64,000 bases of DNA from JAMLHH01 sp035515235 (GCA_035515235.1 DATJBS010000070.1:18017-82016), one strand, 5' to 3'. Shown: positions 46,945 to 56,293, counted from the first letter of the stretch. A program made the numbers and translations. Notes: generated by a model not told the origin, from the letters alone.

Positions 46945-47727
46945 ATGAAAATCAATGCACTAAAATTTACATCTATTGCTCTTATTGCTGCCACTACACT
47001 TTACTCTTGTAATAGCTCTAATGACACAACTGAGTCCACAGAGTTTGACGATCATCATACTGCACAAAACTCATTAGATTGGCAAGGAACCTATTCAGGC
47101 AATTTACCTTGTGCAGATTGCGATGCTATTGAGACAGATTTGACACTTACTGACGATATGAATTATATCTTAATCAGTAAATATTTGGGCCAAGCAGAAA
47201 TATTAACCGATACTCTAGAAGGTAAATTTACTTGGGAAGGAAATCATGTAAAATTAGATGGCATAAAAGATAAAGAAAGGTCTTCTTTATATAAAGTGGA
47301 AGAAAATCAAGTCAGACAGTTAGATATGAAAGGTGAGCAAATTACTGGTGATTTAGCTTCACATTATGTCATGAAAAAGAATGGTAATCTTAATGTAGAA
47401 GACAAAAAATGGCAATTAGTAGAACTCAATGGTAAAGAAATAAAGAGTGCACCACAAACTCATTATATCATCTTCCATTCTAAAGAAGGTCGTTTAGAAG
47501 CAAAGGCTGATTGTAATGTCATCTTGAATAATTATAAAATCAAAAACGAATTACAAGTAGCTATAGAGCCAGGCATCACTACTTTGATGGCATGTCCTGA
47601 TGATTTAGAAAATGACTTTATAGAAGTTATGAAGACAGTAGACAATATTTCTACAGATGGTAAAACGCTATCTCTAAACAAAGCCAGAATGGCACCTTTA
47701 GCAAAATTTATATTAGTAGATGAATAA
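46945..47727 (+). CDS. NlpE-like and META-domain lipoprotein
   Basis: The 260-residue protein has a lipobox ending at Cys22 (TTLYSC). The NlpE N-terminal domain follows: WQGTYSGNLPCADCDAIETDLTL (about residues 48-70) contains the CxxC pair. The second half (WQLVELNGKEI, about residues 153-163, to LAKFILVDE at the end) is a META-type domain. NlpE senses envelope stress and copper; META domains are in HslJ-like stress proteins. A terminator lies after the stop. Confidence 0.87.
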   Translation: MKINALKFTSIALIAATTLYSCNSSNDTTESTEFDDHHTAQNSLDWQGTYSGNLPCADCDAIETDLTLTDDMNYILISKYLGQAEILTDTLEGKFTWEGNHVKLDGIKDKERSSLYKVEENQVRQLDMKGEQITGDLASHYVMKKNGNLNVEDKKWQLVELNGKEIKSAPQTHYIIFHSKEGRLEAKADCNVILNNYKIKNELQVAIEPGITTLMACPDDLENDFIEVMKTVDNISTDGKTLSLNKARMAPLAKFILVDE

Positions 47728-47755
47728 GTAAAACAGATAATATCATTAAAACTTG

Positions 47756-47782
47756 ACCTCATCTTCGGATGGGGTTTTTTTT
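47756..47782 (+). terminator. terminator of the NlpE-META gene
   Basis: ACCTCATC pairs with GATGGGGT (one G-T pair) around a TTCG tetraloop, followed by eight T at 47775-47782. Confidence 0.9.
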
Positions 47783-47921
47783 ATTTAAAGTAAATTTATT
47801 TTCGTGTTTTTCACTAACAAGTTTGGACTAAAACTGAAGAAACAAAAACATAAAAAGCTCCTCATTTAATAGAATATATAATTGTCCAAAAAAGAGATTA
47901 CATTGTTATCAAAATTGAACC

Positions 47922-48341
47922 ATGAGAACATTTACAAAACCTACAAAGATGATTCGCAATTTATTCTTTATTGGAGGAGTTTTATTAATAGGCTCATGTG
48001 ATAATATAGATAAAAGCTCTGCTGCTAATGAATCAGAAATCGAAACATCGCAATCTGGTTTCGATAAAGCTTTACTAATCGGTTCTTGGAAAGACAACTC
48101 TCCTTCGGCACTCGATTTTACACTATTTGAAGACGGTACAGCTCGCTCTGACAATATGGAAGCTCTTTTGTTTAAAAATTGGAAAGTTGATGGAAGTCAA
48201 ATAACTTTCACCATCGAAAGTATTGGAAATCGCACTTCTTCTACTGACGAAACCACTTACCTAATTGAAAAGGTATCTGAAAGAGAACTCATTCTTAATG
48301 ATGGAAGAGCACATCTTTTTCAATATACTAAAGTTCAATAA
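47922..48341 (+). CDS. small lipoprotein, lipocalin-like
   Basis: The frame opens at 47922, but the signal peptide MIRNLFFIGGVLLIGSC begins at an ATG at 47949, which is the more likely start. The lipobox ends in GSC. The mature part (LIGSWKDNSPSALDFTLFEDGTA, then TTYLIEKVSERELIL) resembles the small lipocalin-like beta-barrel proteins of Bacteroidota. The role is unknown. It converges with sucC. Confidence 0.7.
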   Translation: MRTFTKPTKMIRNLFFIGGVLLIGSCDNIDKSSAANESEIETSQSGFDKALLIGSWKDNSPSALDFTLFEDGTARSDNMEALLFKNWKVDGSQITFTIESIGNRTSSTDETTYLIEKVSERELILNDGRAHLFQYTKVQ

Positions 48342-48354
48342 GTACAAATAAAAA

Positions 48355-48377
48355 AGCCTCAACGTTATGCTGAGGCT
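48355..48377 (-). terminator. sucC terminator
   Basis: AGCCTCA at 48355-48361 pairs with TGAGGCT at 48371-48377. A T-run follows on the minus strand, so the main user is sucC; the convergent lipoprotein gene can use the stem too. Confidence 0.75.
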
Positions 48378-48401
48378 CAATAATTATTATATGTTATTAT
48401 A

Positions 48402-49613
48402 TTATCCTACAGCTTTTTTTACTAAATCTGCTGCTTCTGATAATAAGATAGCTGATTGTACTTTCAATCCTGATTTTTCAATCATTTCTTTAGCGATTTC
48501 AGCATTTGTACCTTGAAGTCTTACGATAATAGGAATATCTATATTTCCAATATTTTTATACGCATCAATTACTCCTTGAGCCACTCTATCGCAACGAACA
48601 ATTCCACCGAAGATATTGATTAAAATAGCTTTTACATGTGGATCTTTTAAGATAATTCTGAAAGCTGCTTCTACTCTTTCAGCATTCGCTGTTCCACCGA
48701 CGTCTAGGAAGTTAGCAGGATCTCCACCAGATAATTTAATGATATCCATAGTCGCCATAGCTAAACCTGCGCCATTCACCATACATCCTACGTTACCATC
48801 TAGTTTCACATAGTTTAAATCAAAACTAGAAGCTTCAATTTCTGTAGGATCTTCTTCAGCCAAATCTCGCATTACTTCGATATATGGATGTTTGTAAAGT
48901 GCGTTATCGTCAATATTAACTTTAGCATCTACCGCTATTATTTTATCGTTAGAAGATTTGAGCAATGGATTGATTTCAATCATATCAGCATCCGACTCCA
49001 CGTAAGCTTTGTATATTTTAGGTACAAAAGCTACCAAGTTTTTAAATGCAAGACCAGAAAGTCCTAAATTAAAAGCAATTCTTCTTGCCTGAAAAGCTTG
49101 GATACCCATGTTAGGATCTACCCATTCTTTAAATATTTTGTCAGGAGTATTTTCTGCTACTTCTTCGATATCCATCCCTCCTTCAGTAGAATACATGATC
49201 ACATTGCATTCTTTAGAACGATCTAATAAAATAGAAAAATAAAACTCTTTAATTTCACTCTCTCCAGGTCCATACACATCTTCCGCAATTAAAACCTTAT
49301 TCACTTTACGACCTTGTGGTCCTGTCTGAATAGTAATTAAATTACCACCAATAAGATTTCTAGTAATTTTCAAGACATCATCGGGAGTTTTAGCTAAAGC
49401 TACACCTCTTTGTTCTGTGCCTTCAATTTTACCCTTGCCACGTCCACCAGCATGTATCTGAGCTTTGACCACCCATAATTTTGTTCCAGTTTCTAATGTA
49501 AGTTTCTTAGCTGCTTCAACTGCTTTTTCTGGAGATTCTGCAACGATTCCTGCTTGAGTAGTTACTCCAAATTGTTTGAGCAAAGATTTTGCTTGATATT
49601 CGTGAATATTCAT
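48402..49613 (-). CDS. sucC: succinate-CoA ligase (ADP-forming), subunit beta
   Basis: The 403-residue protein has the ATP-grasp start MNIHEYQAKSLLKQFGV, the nucleotide loop KAQIHAGGRGK and the C-terminal CoA-ligase domain with NGAGLAMATMDIIKLSGGDPANFLDVGG and INIFGGIVRCDRVA. It joins succinate and CoA in the citric acid cycle. The alpha subunit gene is not in the window. A minus-strand TAnnTTTG box is at 49758-49765, about 145 bases upstream, but without a clear -33 partner. Confidence 0.95.
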   Translation of the reverse strand: MNIHEYQAKSLLKQFGVTTQAGIVAESPEKAVEAAKKLTLETGTKLWVVKAQIHAGGRGKGKIEGTEQRGVALAKTPDDVLKITRNLIGGNLITIQTGPQGRKVNKVLIAEDVYGPGESEIKEFYFSILLDRSKECNVIMYSTEGGMDIEEVAENTPDKIFKEWVDPNMGIQAFQARRIAFNLGLSGLAFKNLVAFVPKIYKAYVESDADMIEINPLLKSSNDKIIAVDAKVNIDDNALYKHPYIEVMRDLAEEDPTEIEASSFDLNYVKLDGNVGCMVNGAGLAMATMDIIKLSGGDPANFLDVGGTANAERVEAAFRIILKDPHVKAILINIFGGIVRCDRVAQGVIDAYKNIGNIDIPIIVRLQGTNAEIAKEMIEKSGLKVQSAILLSEAADLVKKAVG

Positions 49614-49799
49614 ATTCTTGTAAAGTTGCTTTTAATTTAAAGATGTTAATATATACTGTGCCAGTAATTTACTTAAAAATTTCAACTTCAGATTTGTTTC
49701 AAGGGTTTAATGACACATAATTCATAGACTTAACGAAATTTACCGTAATATTGTTGACAAAAATACAACTTCTTTAAGATTTTATAAAAAATACTGAAA

Positions 49800-50588
49800 G
49801 TGACTGAAAGTGTCTTGAACATTGAATTGCACCCTAACTTTTTTGCTTATGCAGTAAAATCTCCTGATGAAGTTTTATATTCTAAAGCTCATATAGAGCA
49901 TCTTGCGACTCATACAGAAAGTGGAATTGATTTAATTCAATTGAGTAATTGGTTAAAAAGCCTGCAAAAAATCTGGAGCGATGCTTCTCAAAAGATTTTT
50001 ATATCGATACATGGCTATCCTGTAACCATCACCAACACTCAAGATGATGCGAAAATTACGCATGAAGTTCTAATTCAACCCTCTCCTACTGAAACTCATT
50101 TAGTGCAAGGAAAATTGAATGACGATTTTGTTTGGAGCATGTCTATTCCTTTAGAGTTGAAAAGTATATTGAACAACTATTTTGTGCAGCCTACAATATC
50201 TCCATCTGTTTTAGGATTTTGTAGAAACGTCTATGAAAACACCACCAATATCAGTCAATTACATTTATACATTACTCCACAAATAGCCTATTTCTATTAT
50301 CAATTAGGCAATCAACCCAACTATTACAATAGCTTTCACTACAAGAACAAGGAAGATTTATTGTACTATATATTGTTAGTGTATAAAATGTTGAATTTGA
50401 AGACTGATTCTTATCCTTTGATATTATCGGGAATGATAGAAAAAGAGTCTGAGATTTTTCACTTATTATATCAGTATATCAGAAACGTATACATTGAAGA
50501 ATGTAATGTTCCTGTTCAGGACTTATCTAATGAAGATCGATTACTTCAAAGTAATTATTTAGCGAACTTAATTTACACTTCAAATTGA
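49800..50588 (+). CDS. DUF3822 family protein
   Basis: The 262-residue protein begins at a GTG (49800). Its IELHPNFFAYAVKSPDEVLYSKAHIEHL start and QLHLYITPQIAYFYYQLGNQPNYYNSFHYKN region match DUF3822, a Bacteroidota family usually next to rsmD. Its fold is expected to be ASKHA-like, and the function is unknown. The stop overlaps the rsmD start by 4 bases (TTGA). Confidence 0.82.
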   Translation: MTESVLNIELHPNFFAYAVKSPDEVLYSKAHIEHLATHTESGIDLIQLSNWLKSLQKIWSDASQKIFISIHGYPVTITNTQDDAKITHEVLIQPSPTETHLVQGKLNDDFVWSMSIPLELKSILNNYFVQPTISPSVLGFCRNVYENTTNISQLHLYITPQIAYFYYQLGNQPNYYNSFHYKNKEDLLYYILLVYKMLNLKTDSYPLILSGMIEKESEIFHLLYQYIRNVYIEECNVPVQDLSNEDRLLQSNYLANLIYTSN

Positions 50589-51175
50589 GAATTATATCAG
50601 GCACACTCGGAGGAAGAAGATTATTTCCACCTAGAAATATACCAGCAAGACCCACAACAGATGTAGCGAAAGTAGCTTTGTTTAATATTTTGAGTAATTA
50701 TATCGATTATGAATCCACGAAATATTTAGATTTATTTTCGGGCACTGGCGCTATTTCTTTCGAAATGTATTCTAGAGGTTGTAGAGATATTACTATGGTA
50801 GATTTATCCTCTATCAGTGTAGGATTTCAAAAGAAAGTAGCTGAAGATTTCAATCTCCCGAAGAATAATGTCAAAATCAATAAAGGAGATGCTTTACAAT
50901 TCCTCAAAAACTCCACTCAAACTTTTGATTTGATTTTTGCAGGTCCACCTTATGCTTTAGATGTAATTGACGAATTACCCAATAGAGTTTTAGAGCATCC
51001 AAATCTTTTAGCTCAAGATGGATGGTTTGTATTAGAGACCTCTCAAAAACATAAATTTCATGATCATCCTCATTTAGTACAGGTCAGAAACTACGGTCAA
51101 ACACATTTTTGGATTTTCTCTCATCAGGTAAATGAGATTAGCGATGAAGAAGTCGCTCTACCTAAATCTAAGTAA
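50585..51175 (+). CDS. rsmD: 16S rRNA (guanine-N2)-methyltransferase RsmD
   Basis: The 196-residue protein starts at a TTG (50585) inside the DUF3822 stop. MRIISGTLGGRRL and RPTTDVAKVALFNIL match the RsmD N-terminus, and LDLFSGTGAISFE the SAM-binding loop. The catalytic motif usually (D/N)PP(Y/F) reads GPPY here, with Gly120. RsmD methylates G966 (E. coli numbering) of 16S rRNA. The substitution is worth checking, because the rest of the protein looks intact. Confidence 0.87.
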   Translation: MRIISGTLGGRRLFPPRNIPARPTTDVAKVALFNILSNYIDYESTKYLDLFSGTGAISFEMYSRGCRDITMVDLSSISVGFQKKVAEDFNLPKNNVKINKGDALQFLKNSTQTFDLIFAGPPYALDVIDELPNRVLEHPNLLAQDGWFVLETSQKHKFHDHPHLVQVRNYGQTHFWIFSHQVNEISDEEVALPKSK

Positions 51176-51201
51176 ATTAGGTATATATTATAGTGAGTGA
51201 G

Positions 51202-51237
51202 TTTAAACTTAATGTTAAAACTATAATTAAGCTTAAA
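51202..51237. promoter_or_regulatory. 12-bp inverted repeat upstream of the porin-imelysin operon
   Basis: TTTAAACTTAAT at 51202-51213 and ATTAAGCTTAAA at 51226-51237 pair with one mismatch around a 12-base loop. It sits about 70 bases before the porin ATG (51306). It could be an operator or a terminator of rsmD; on the plus strand an A-run follows, not a T-run. Confidence 0.4.
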
Positions 51238-51305
51238 AAAAACACCCTCTTCTTAATTAGACTAAATCAAAATAACTATACATTCATGTTATTATTTTAA
51301 ACAAC

Positions 51306-52586
51306 ATGAACAGAATAGTTTTCGTAGCTATATACTTTTTATTCCTTTTCCAAGCACATGGAGAGGAAAAAACAGACACTACTCAAAGTAAAACAAGAGA
51401 AGAAAAAATTGACAATCTTCTCAACAAATTCAAGAACTTTGATATTTCTGGATATGGTGTTATCAATTATTATCATTTTAATGACGAGACTTTACCAGAT
51501 AAAAGAGATGCTTTCGATGTAGAGAGATTTAATCTTTATTTGAAATATCACTTCAATGATAAAATAGAGCTCAAAACAGAAATCGAATTTGAGCACGGTG
51601 GTGCTGGAGGAAGTATGGAATTTGACCCATTAGAAGAATTCGGTGAATTTGGAAAAGACCTTACCAAAGGCGGAGAAGTCGTTTTAGAACAGATGAACAT
51701 TCAATATAAAGTTCATCCAGCATTTAAAATTAGAGCAGGTAAATTAAAACTGCAATTAGGAAATGCTGCTCCATTAGACAGACCTATTAATTACTATACT
51801 GGATATCGGTCAGAAGTAGAAAATACGCTCTTACCATTAGGTTGGTATGAAGTAGGTATAGAGTTCAGTGGAGACATTCCACTTAAAAAAGGCAAAACTT
51901 ATCCTGCATTAGGTTATAATGCTTACTTAGTCAGCGGATTAGACAATACTGGATTTAGCTCGTTGAACTTTGTAAGAAGAGGTTATCAAAAAAGATTTGA
52001 AATGATCAATGCAGATAATATCGCCTATGCATTGAGATTAGATTACAAATTCAAGGAGAAAAACTATATCGGCTTTAATGTCTATGCTGGCAATGGTTCA
52101 GGAAACCGTCCTAAAAAAGATTTTAATCTACCTGCTTGGTTAGTTACAGGAGATGTTCACTTTAATATAGAGGAAGACAACTGGAGAATCACAGGATATT
52201 TTATGACAGCACATCTTCAAAACAGTGAGAAATTAAGTGCTGCCAACAGAAATTTATCTAATAATCTAGGGGTAAAAAGAACTCCTGTCGGCAAGATTGC
52301 TATGGGTTCCTATATCGAAGCAGGCTACAACTTCTTAAACCTTATCCAAAATAAAGAAACTCAACAAAAATTATTCTTATTCGGGAGATTTGATTATTAC
52401 GATTCTATGTTCAGAACAGAAGGTAATATCACTGACAATCCTAGATACGAAAGATTTGTATACACAGGTGGAATAAATTATTTCCCAATCAAAAACATCG
52501 TTTTAAAATCACATTTTTCACATAAAAAATTAGGAACCAAAGAAACTGAAAACACTTTTCTTTTAGGCTTTGGGTTTAGTTTTTAA
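51306..52586 (+). CDS. outer membrane beta-barrel protein (porin-like)
   Basis: The 426-residue protein has a signal peptide (FVAIYFLFLFQAHGE) and a mature part of alternating beta strands ending in FLLGFGFSF, the C-terminal Phe of outer membrane barrels. RFNLYLKYHFNDKIELKTEIEFEHGGAGG and KLKLQLGNAAPLDRP look like phosphate-selective porin-like strands. It stands first in an operon with imelysin and dihaem proteins, so an iron or heme role is likely. The start codon is ATG at 51306. Confidence 0.75.
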   Translation: MNRIVFVAIYFLFLFQAHGEEKTDTTQSKTREEKIDNLLNKFKNFDISGYGVINYYHFNDETLPDKRDAFDVERFNLYLKYHFNDKIELKTEIEFEHGGAGGSMEFDPLEEFGEFGKDLTKGGEVVLEQMNIQYKVHPAFKIRAGKLKLQLGNAAPLDRPINYYTGYRSEVENTLLPLGWYEVGIEFSGDIPLKKGKTYPALGYNAYLVSGLDNTGFSSLNFVRRGYQKRFEMINADNIAYALRLDYKFKEKNYIGFNVYAGNGSGNRPKKDFNLPAWLVTGDVHFNIEEDNWRITGYFMTAHLQNSEKLSAANRNLSNNLGVKRTPVGKIAMGSYIEAGYNFLNLIQNKETQQKLFLFGRFDYYDSMFRTEGNITDNPRYERFVYTGGINYFPIKNIVLKSHFSHKKLGTKETENTFLLGFGFSF

Positions 52587-52602
52587 TCACAACAATAATC
52601 AC

Positions 52603-53661
52603 ATGAAAAAAATTACATTAATTGCATTATTATTATCAATTCTTATATCAGCTTGCAAGAAAGATGAAATCGAAAGAGAAGACAATTCTGAATTGTTTCA
52701 AGCTATTGTAGAAAATATCAGTAATAATGTCATTCTAAAAACATACAAAGATCTTTCTGAAAAAGGCAACTTACTCAGTAGTGCACTTAAAGAATTAGAA
52801 CTCAATAAAACAGAAGCCAACCTAGAGGCTGCAAGAAATGCTTGGATAGCAGCAAGGTCGCCATGGGAACAATCTGAAGGCTTTTTGTTCGGTCCAGTAG
52901 ATCAAGAAGGTATTGACCCAAACATTGACTCATGGCCAGTAAATGTAACAGATTTAAACTATGTACTCTCTAGCCCAAATCCAATAACTGTAGATTTTTT
53001 AGAAAGACAAGATGAAACTTTAAAAGGTTTTCATACTATTGAATTTTTACTTTGGGGAGAAAATGGCGACAAGACCATCGCTCAATTCACTAAGGAACAA
53101 TTTCAATATTTAGCTTCAAGTGCAGTCTTATTGTCCAATGACTTAAATAAGCTATACGATTTATGGAAACCAGAAGGTGGAAATTACATTAATCAAGCTA
53201 TTACTGCTGGAAATGGAAGTACGATTTATAGAAGTCAAAAATCTGTTATTGAAGAGTTTTCAAATGCTATCGCAGGTATAGCAGATGAAGTAGGAAATGG
53301 AAAAATCAATGATCCATTAACACAAAACAATTTCACTTTAGAAGAATCAAGATTTAGCAATAATTCTAAAAACGATTTTGCTGATAATATGAGAAGCATA
53401 CAAAACATTTATTTGGGTAAATACTTGCAAAATGGAAACGGAAATGGTTTGTATAAAATCATTGAAACTACAAAACCTGAAGTGCATCAAAAAATCAAGA
53501 AAGAAATAGAAGATGCTATTTCTAAAATCGAGAATATTCCAGGCACTTTTACTGAAGCTTTAAATAATAATAAAGCAGCTATACAAGACGCTCAAACTGC
53601 AGTGAGAGATTTACAAGAAACTCTAGAAAGCGAACTCATTCCTTATATTTCAAACTTATAA
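52603..53661 (+). CDS. imelysin-family lipoprotein
   Basis: The ATG at 52603 gives a signal peptide with lipobox (LSILISAC, Cys18); a longer frame from 52570 overlaps the porin gene and lacks a better start. The imelysin motif GxHxxE is present as GFHTIEFLLWG. ARNAWIAARSPWEQSEGFLFGPVDQEGIDP is also typical. Imelysin proteins are lipoproteins linked to iron uptake. The gene lies between the porin and the dihaem protein. Confidence 0.9.
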   Translation: MKKITLIALLLSILISACKKDEIEREDNSELFQAIVENISNNVILKTYKDLSEKGNLLSSALKELELNKTEANLEAARNAWIAARSPWEQSEGFLFGPVDQEGIDPNIDSWPVNVTDLNYVLSSPNPITVDFLERQDETLKGFHTIEFLLWGENGDKTIAQFTKEQFQYLASSAVLLSNDLNKLYDLWKPEGGNYINQAITAGNGSTIYRSQKSVIEEFSNAIAGIADEVGNGKINDPLTQNNFTLEESRFSNNSKNDFADNMRSIQNIYLGKYLQNGNGNGLYKIIETTKPEVHQKIKKEIEDAISKIENIPGTFTEALNNNKAAIQDAQTAVRDLQETLESELIPYISNL

Positions 53662-53662
53662 T

Positions 53663-55039
53663 ATGAAACAACTTCTTATTCTAACCATTACATTTTGCAT
53701 GATATTTTCATCTTGTAAAAAAGATGAAGTAGGTGTAGATGTAGAAGATGAGTTCGAAACTTATTCTGGTGGTAGAACTACTGTTTTTAGCGACGGACCT
53801 ACTTCCTATAATTTCCCATCTAATAATTTAGATGCTGATGGAATGCAAAAGCATTTGAATGCAGATAAAGCATTTAGTCAGACTTTTGTGACAGCTCCTG
53901 CTTTACACTTTGGAGGTATAGGCCCGATGTTTAATCAAAATTCTTGCGAGAACTGTCATGTTAGAAATGGCAAAGGAATTATCCCTTCTGTAGATGGCGA
54001 TAGAAGTTCAGGAGCATTAATGAGACTGAGCTTGCCGGGATATTCTCCAATAGATGGAAACATTAAAGTTCCAGGTTTTGGATTCCAACTACAATCCAAG
54101 GCTATTTTCGGCGAGACTCCGGAAGGCTCTTTAAGCATTACACAAGTGCAAAAAATCGTAAATTTTGTAGATGGTTCTACTGCAACAATTTCTAAGAATA
54201 ATTATCAAATAGTCAATACTTATATTCCACTTCCGGGAAATGTGCAGACTTCTTTTAGAAATGCGCCAGCAATTTTTGGATTGGGATTAATTGATGCTAT
54301 TTCTACTGCAGATATACTCAAACATGCAGATCCTGATGATTTAGATAAAGATGGCATTTCAGGCAGACCTAACTACGTTTATGATATCCCTTCTAAAACT
54401 ATGAAACTTGGGAAATATGGTTGGAAAGCTGGTCAACCTACAACATTACAACAATCTGCAAATGCAGCTGTAAATGACATGGGGCTCACTAATTCTCTTT
54501 TCCCTAAAGAGAATTGTAATGGTCAAGCAAATTGCAATAATGGAACTCAAGAGCAATTGGATATGGATGATAACCTATTAGATTTATTGAATTTCTATGT
54601 ACAAACAGTAGCTGTACCGGCAACAAGAAATACTAAAAATAAAGATTTCACAGCAGGCAAAATGATTTTCACAAAATTGAAATGTGCTTCTTGCCATGTA
54701 CCTAGTTATACGACATCTACTTATCACATTAAAGAATTGAGCAACCAAAAAATCTATCCTTATTCGGACTTCTTATTACATGATATGGGAGAAGGTTTGG
54801 CAGACAATAGAACAGAGTTTGACGCTACAGGCCAAGAATGGAGAACTCCACCTCTTTGGGGATTAGGATTGAATAAAATTGTCAATAGCAATACTTCATT
54901 CTTGCATGATGGGAGAGCTAATACCATTGAAGAAGCTATATTATGGCATGGTGGAGAAGCAGAAAAATCTCAAAAAGAATATCTCCAACTTTCCAAAAAA
55001 GACAGAGAGCTGTTGCTTTTCTTCTTAAACAGTTTATAA
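53663..55039 (+). CDS. di-haem oxidoreductase-like lipoprotein (DUF1111)
   Basis: The 458-residue protein has a lipobox (MIFSSC) and two c-type haem motifs, CENCH (in NSCENCHVRNG) and CASCH (in KLKCASCHVPSY). GIGPMFNQNSCENCHVRNGKG and EEAILWHGGEA match the DUF1111 family. Such proteins are often beside imelysin genes in Bacteroidota, presumably for electron transfer in iron acquisition. It starts 1 base after the imelysin stop. A terminator follows. Confidence 0.92.
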   Translation: MKQLLILTITFCMIFSSCKKDEVGVDVEDEFETYSGGRTTVFSDGPTSYNFPSNNLDADGMQKHLNADKAFSQTFVTAPALHFGGIGPMFNQNSCENCHVRNGKGIIPSVDGDRSSGALMRLSLPGYSPIDGNIKVPGFGFQLQSKAIFGETPEGSLSITQVQKIVNFVDGSTATISKNNYQIVNTYIPLPGNVQTSFRNAPAIFGLGLIDAISTADILKHADPDDLDKDGISGRPNYVYDIPSKTMKLGKYGWKAGQPTTLQQSANAAVNDMGLTNSLFPKENCNGQANCNNGTQEQLDMDDNLLDLLNFYVQTVAVPATRNTKNKDFTAGKMIFTKLKCASCHVPSYTTSTYHIKELSNQKIYPYSDFLLHDMGEGLADNRTEFDATGQEWRTPPLWGLGLNKIVNSNTSFLHDGRANTIEEAILWHGGEAEKSQKEYLQLSKKDRELLLFFLNSL

Positions 55040-55060
55040 AACAATACAATTACATATTTT

Positions 55061-55098
55061 GACTACCTTAATCATTGATTTAGGGTAGTCATTTTTGT
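55061..55098 (+). terminator. terminator of the porin-imelysin-dihaem operon
   Basis: GACTACC at 55061-55067 pairs with GGTAGTC at 55084-55090, with inner pairing TTAATC/GATTTA, followed by T-rich sequence (55091-55100). Confidence 0.8.
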
Positions 55099-55122
55099 TT
55101 TAAGAATTACCTTTTATCTTTG
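55095..55122 (+). promoter_or_regulatory. coaD promoter
   Basis: TTG at 55095-55097 and TATCTTTG at 55115-55122 match the Bacteroidota -33 and -7 pattern, with 17 bases between. The -33 part lies in the T-run of the upstream terminator. The coaD ATG is at 55178. Confidence 0.7.
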
Positions 55123-55177
55123 CGAGCAAATAATGATTGTCTAATAAGATAGTCGAGAAGACTACTAAAAATTTATC

Positions 55178-55657
55178 ATGAAGAAAATTGCCATATTTCC
55201 CGGTTCATTCGATCCTATTACTAATGGACATTTAGATATCGTATTGAGAGCTTTGCCATTATTTGACGAAATCATTGTTGCTATTGGAGTGAACACTCAA
55301 AAGAAAACTTTATTCCCTCTAGAAGACAGAATTGCTTGGATAAAAGAAGTCTTTAAAAGCGAACCGAAGGTTTCAGTTGAGCATTACAAAGGATTGACTA
55401 TCAACTACTGTAAGAATCGTGGTGTAAAATATATCTTGAGAGGAATCCGGTCTGCTGCAGATTTTGAATATGAGAAAACTATCGCTCATTTAAACAATAC
55501 GATGGAGCCAGGAATAGAGACGGTTTTAATTTTATCTAAATCTGAATTATCTTCTGTGTCATCTACAATTGTTAGAGAAATCATCATTGGTCATGGTGAT
55601 GTGAGCAAATTTATACCTGCTGCTATCGTTCCATCAATCTCCAAATACAGCCTCTAG
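55178..55657 (+). CDS. coaD: phosphopantetheine adenylyltransferase
   Basis: The 159-residue protein has FPGSFDPITNGHLDI (about residues 6-20), with the T/HxGH-type motif, RGIRSAADFEYE and ILSKSELSSVSSTIVREI. It joins ATP to 4'-phosphopantetheine in CoA synthesis. Length is normal. Its 3' end overlaps the convergent NUDIX gene by 24 bases. Confidence 0.96.
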   Translation: MKKIAIFPGSFDPITNGHLDIVLRALPLFDEIIVAIGVNTQKKTLFPLEDRIAWIKEVFKSEPKVSVEHYKGLTINYCKNRGVKYILRGIRSAADFEYEKTIAHLNNTMEPGIETVLILSKSELSSVSSTIVREIIIGHGDVSKFIPAAIVPSISKYSL

Positions 55658-56293
55658 TACATCAATTATTGACTCATACATATTGTTGTAATAATTAGGT
55701 AGATTTTCCACCTTTACCCATTTTACGATTTCAATATCCTCTTCTGCTTGAGGTATTGGCGCTGATGTGCCTGTATATTTCATTCTATACCAGTAAGAAA
55801 TCTTCATGGCATCTTCATTTTTATAAGTATAAGAATGATAGGTCGCAGGATTATCATAGGGCAATATCTGTATAGGTTTTCCTAATTCTAGTTCTATCAA
55901 ACCTGTCTCCTCTTGTACTTCTCTGATAGCTGCTTGCTCCAAGGTTTCGCCTTCATCCACCTTTCCTTTAGCTAAATCCCAAGATCCTTGACGAAAAATA
56001 ATTAAAACTTCATCATCTTTATTTTGAACTACTCCGCCTGCAGCCTCTATACAAATGAATAAAGAAAGAAAATCTGATTTCAGTTGTTGCAAATCTTTAC
56101 TGAACACAACTAGTTGACTATCATTCTGTTGATCTTTCAAAACCTCTAACAATCCTTTCAACTGAAGAACATTTTCATACTTTTCAATGATGAATTCTAC
56201 TGTTGGATTTAGTATTTCTTCTAATTTTCCGGGATTGTCACAGAGAATTACAACCTTACTATTGACAAAAAATTTATACTTTTGATACATCAT
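55634..56293 (-). CDS. NUDIX hydrolase with N-terminal extension
   Basis: The 219-residue protein has a Nudix box at about residues 110-132 (GKVDEGETLEQAAIREVQEETGL) with the E116, R124-E125 and E128-E129 residues. About 80 residues before it form an extra domain of unknown role. The start is ATG at 56293 (or 56290). It overlaps coaD by 24 bases at the 3' end and pyrE by 2 bases at the start codon. A substrate cannot be given. Confidence 0.9.
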   Translation of the reverse strand: MMYQKYKFFVNSKVVILCDNPGKLEEILNPTVEFIIEKYENVLQLKGLLEVLKDQQNDSQLVVFSKDLQQLKSDFLSLFICIEAAGGVVQNKDDEVLIIFRQGSWDLAKGKVDEGETLEQAAIREVQEETGLIELELGKPIQILPYDNPATYHSYTYKNEDAMKISYWYRMKYTGTSAPIPQAEEDIEIVKWVKVENLPNYYNNMYESIIDVLEAVFGD

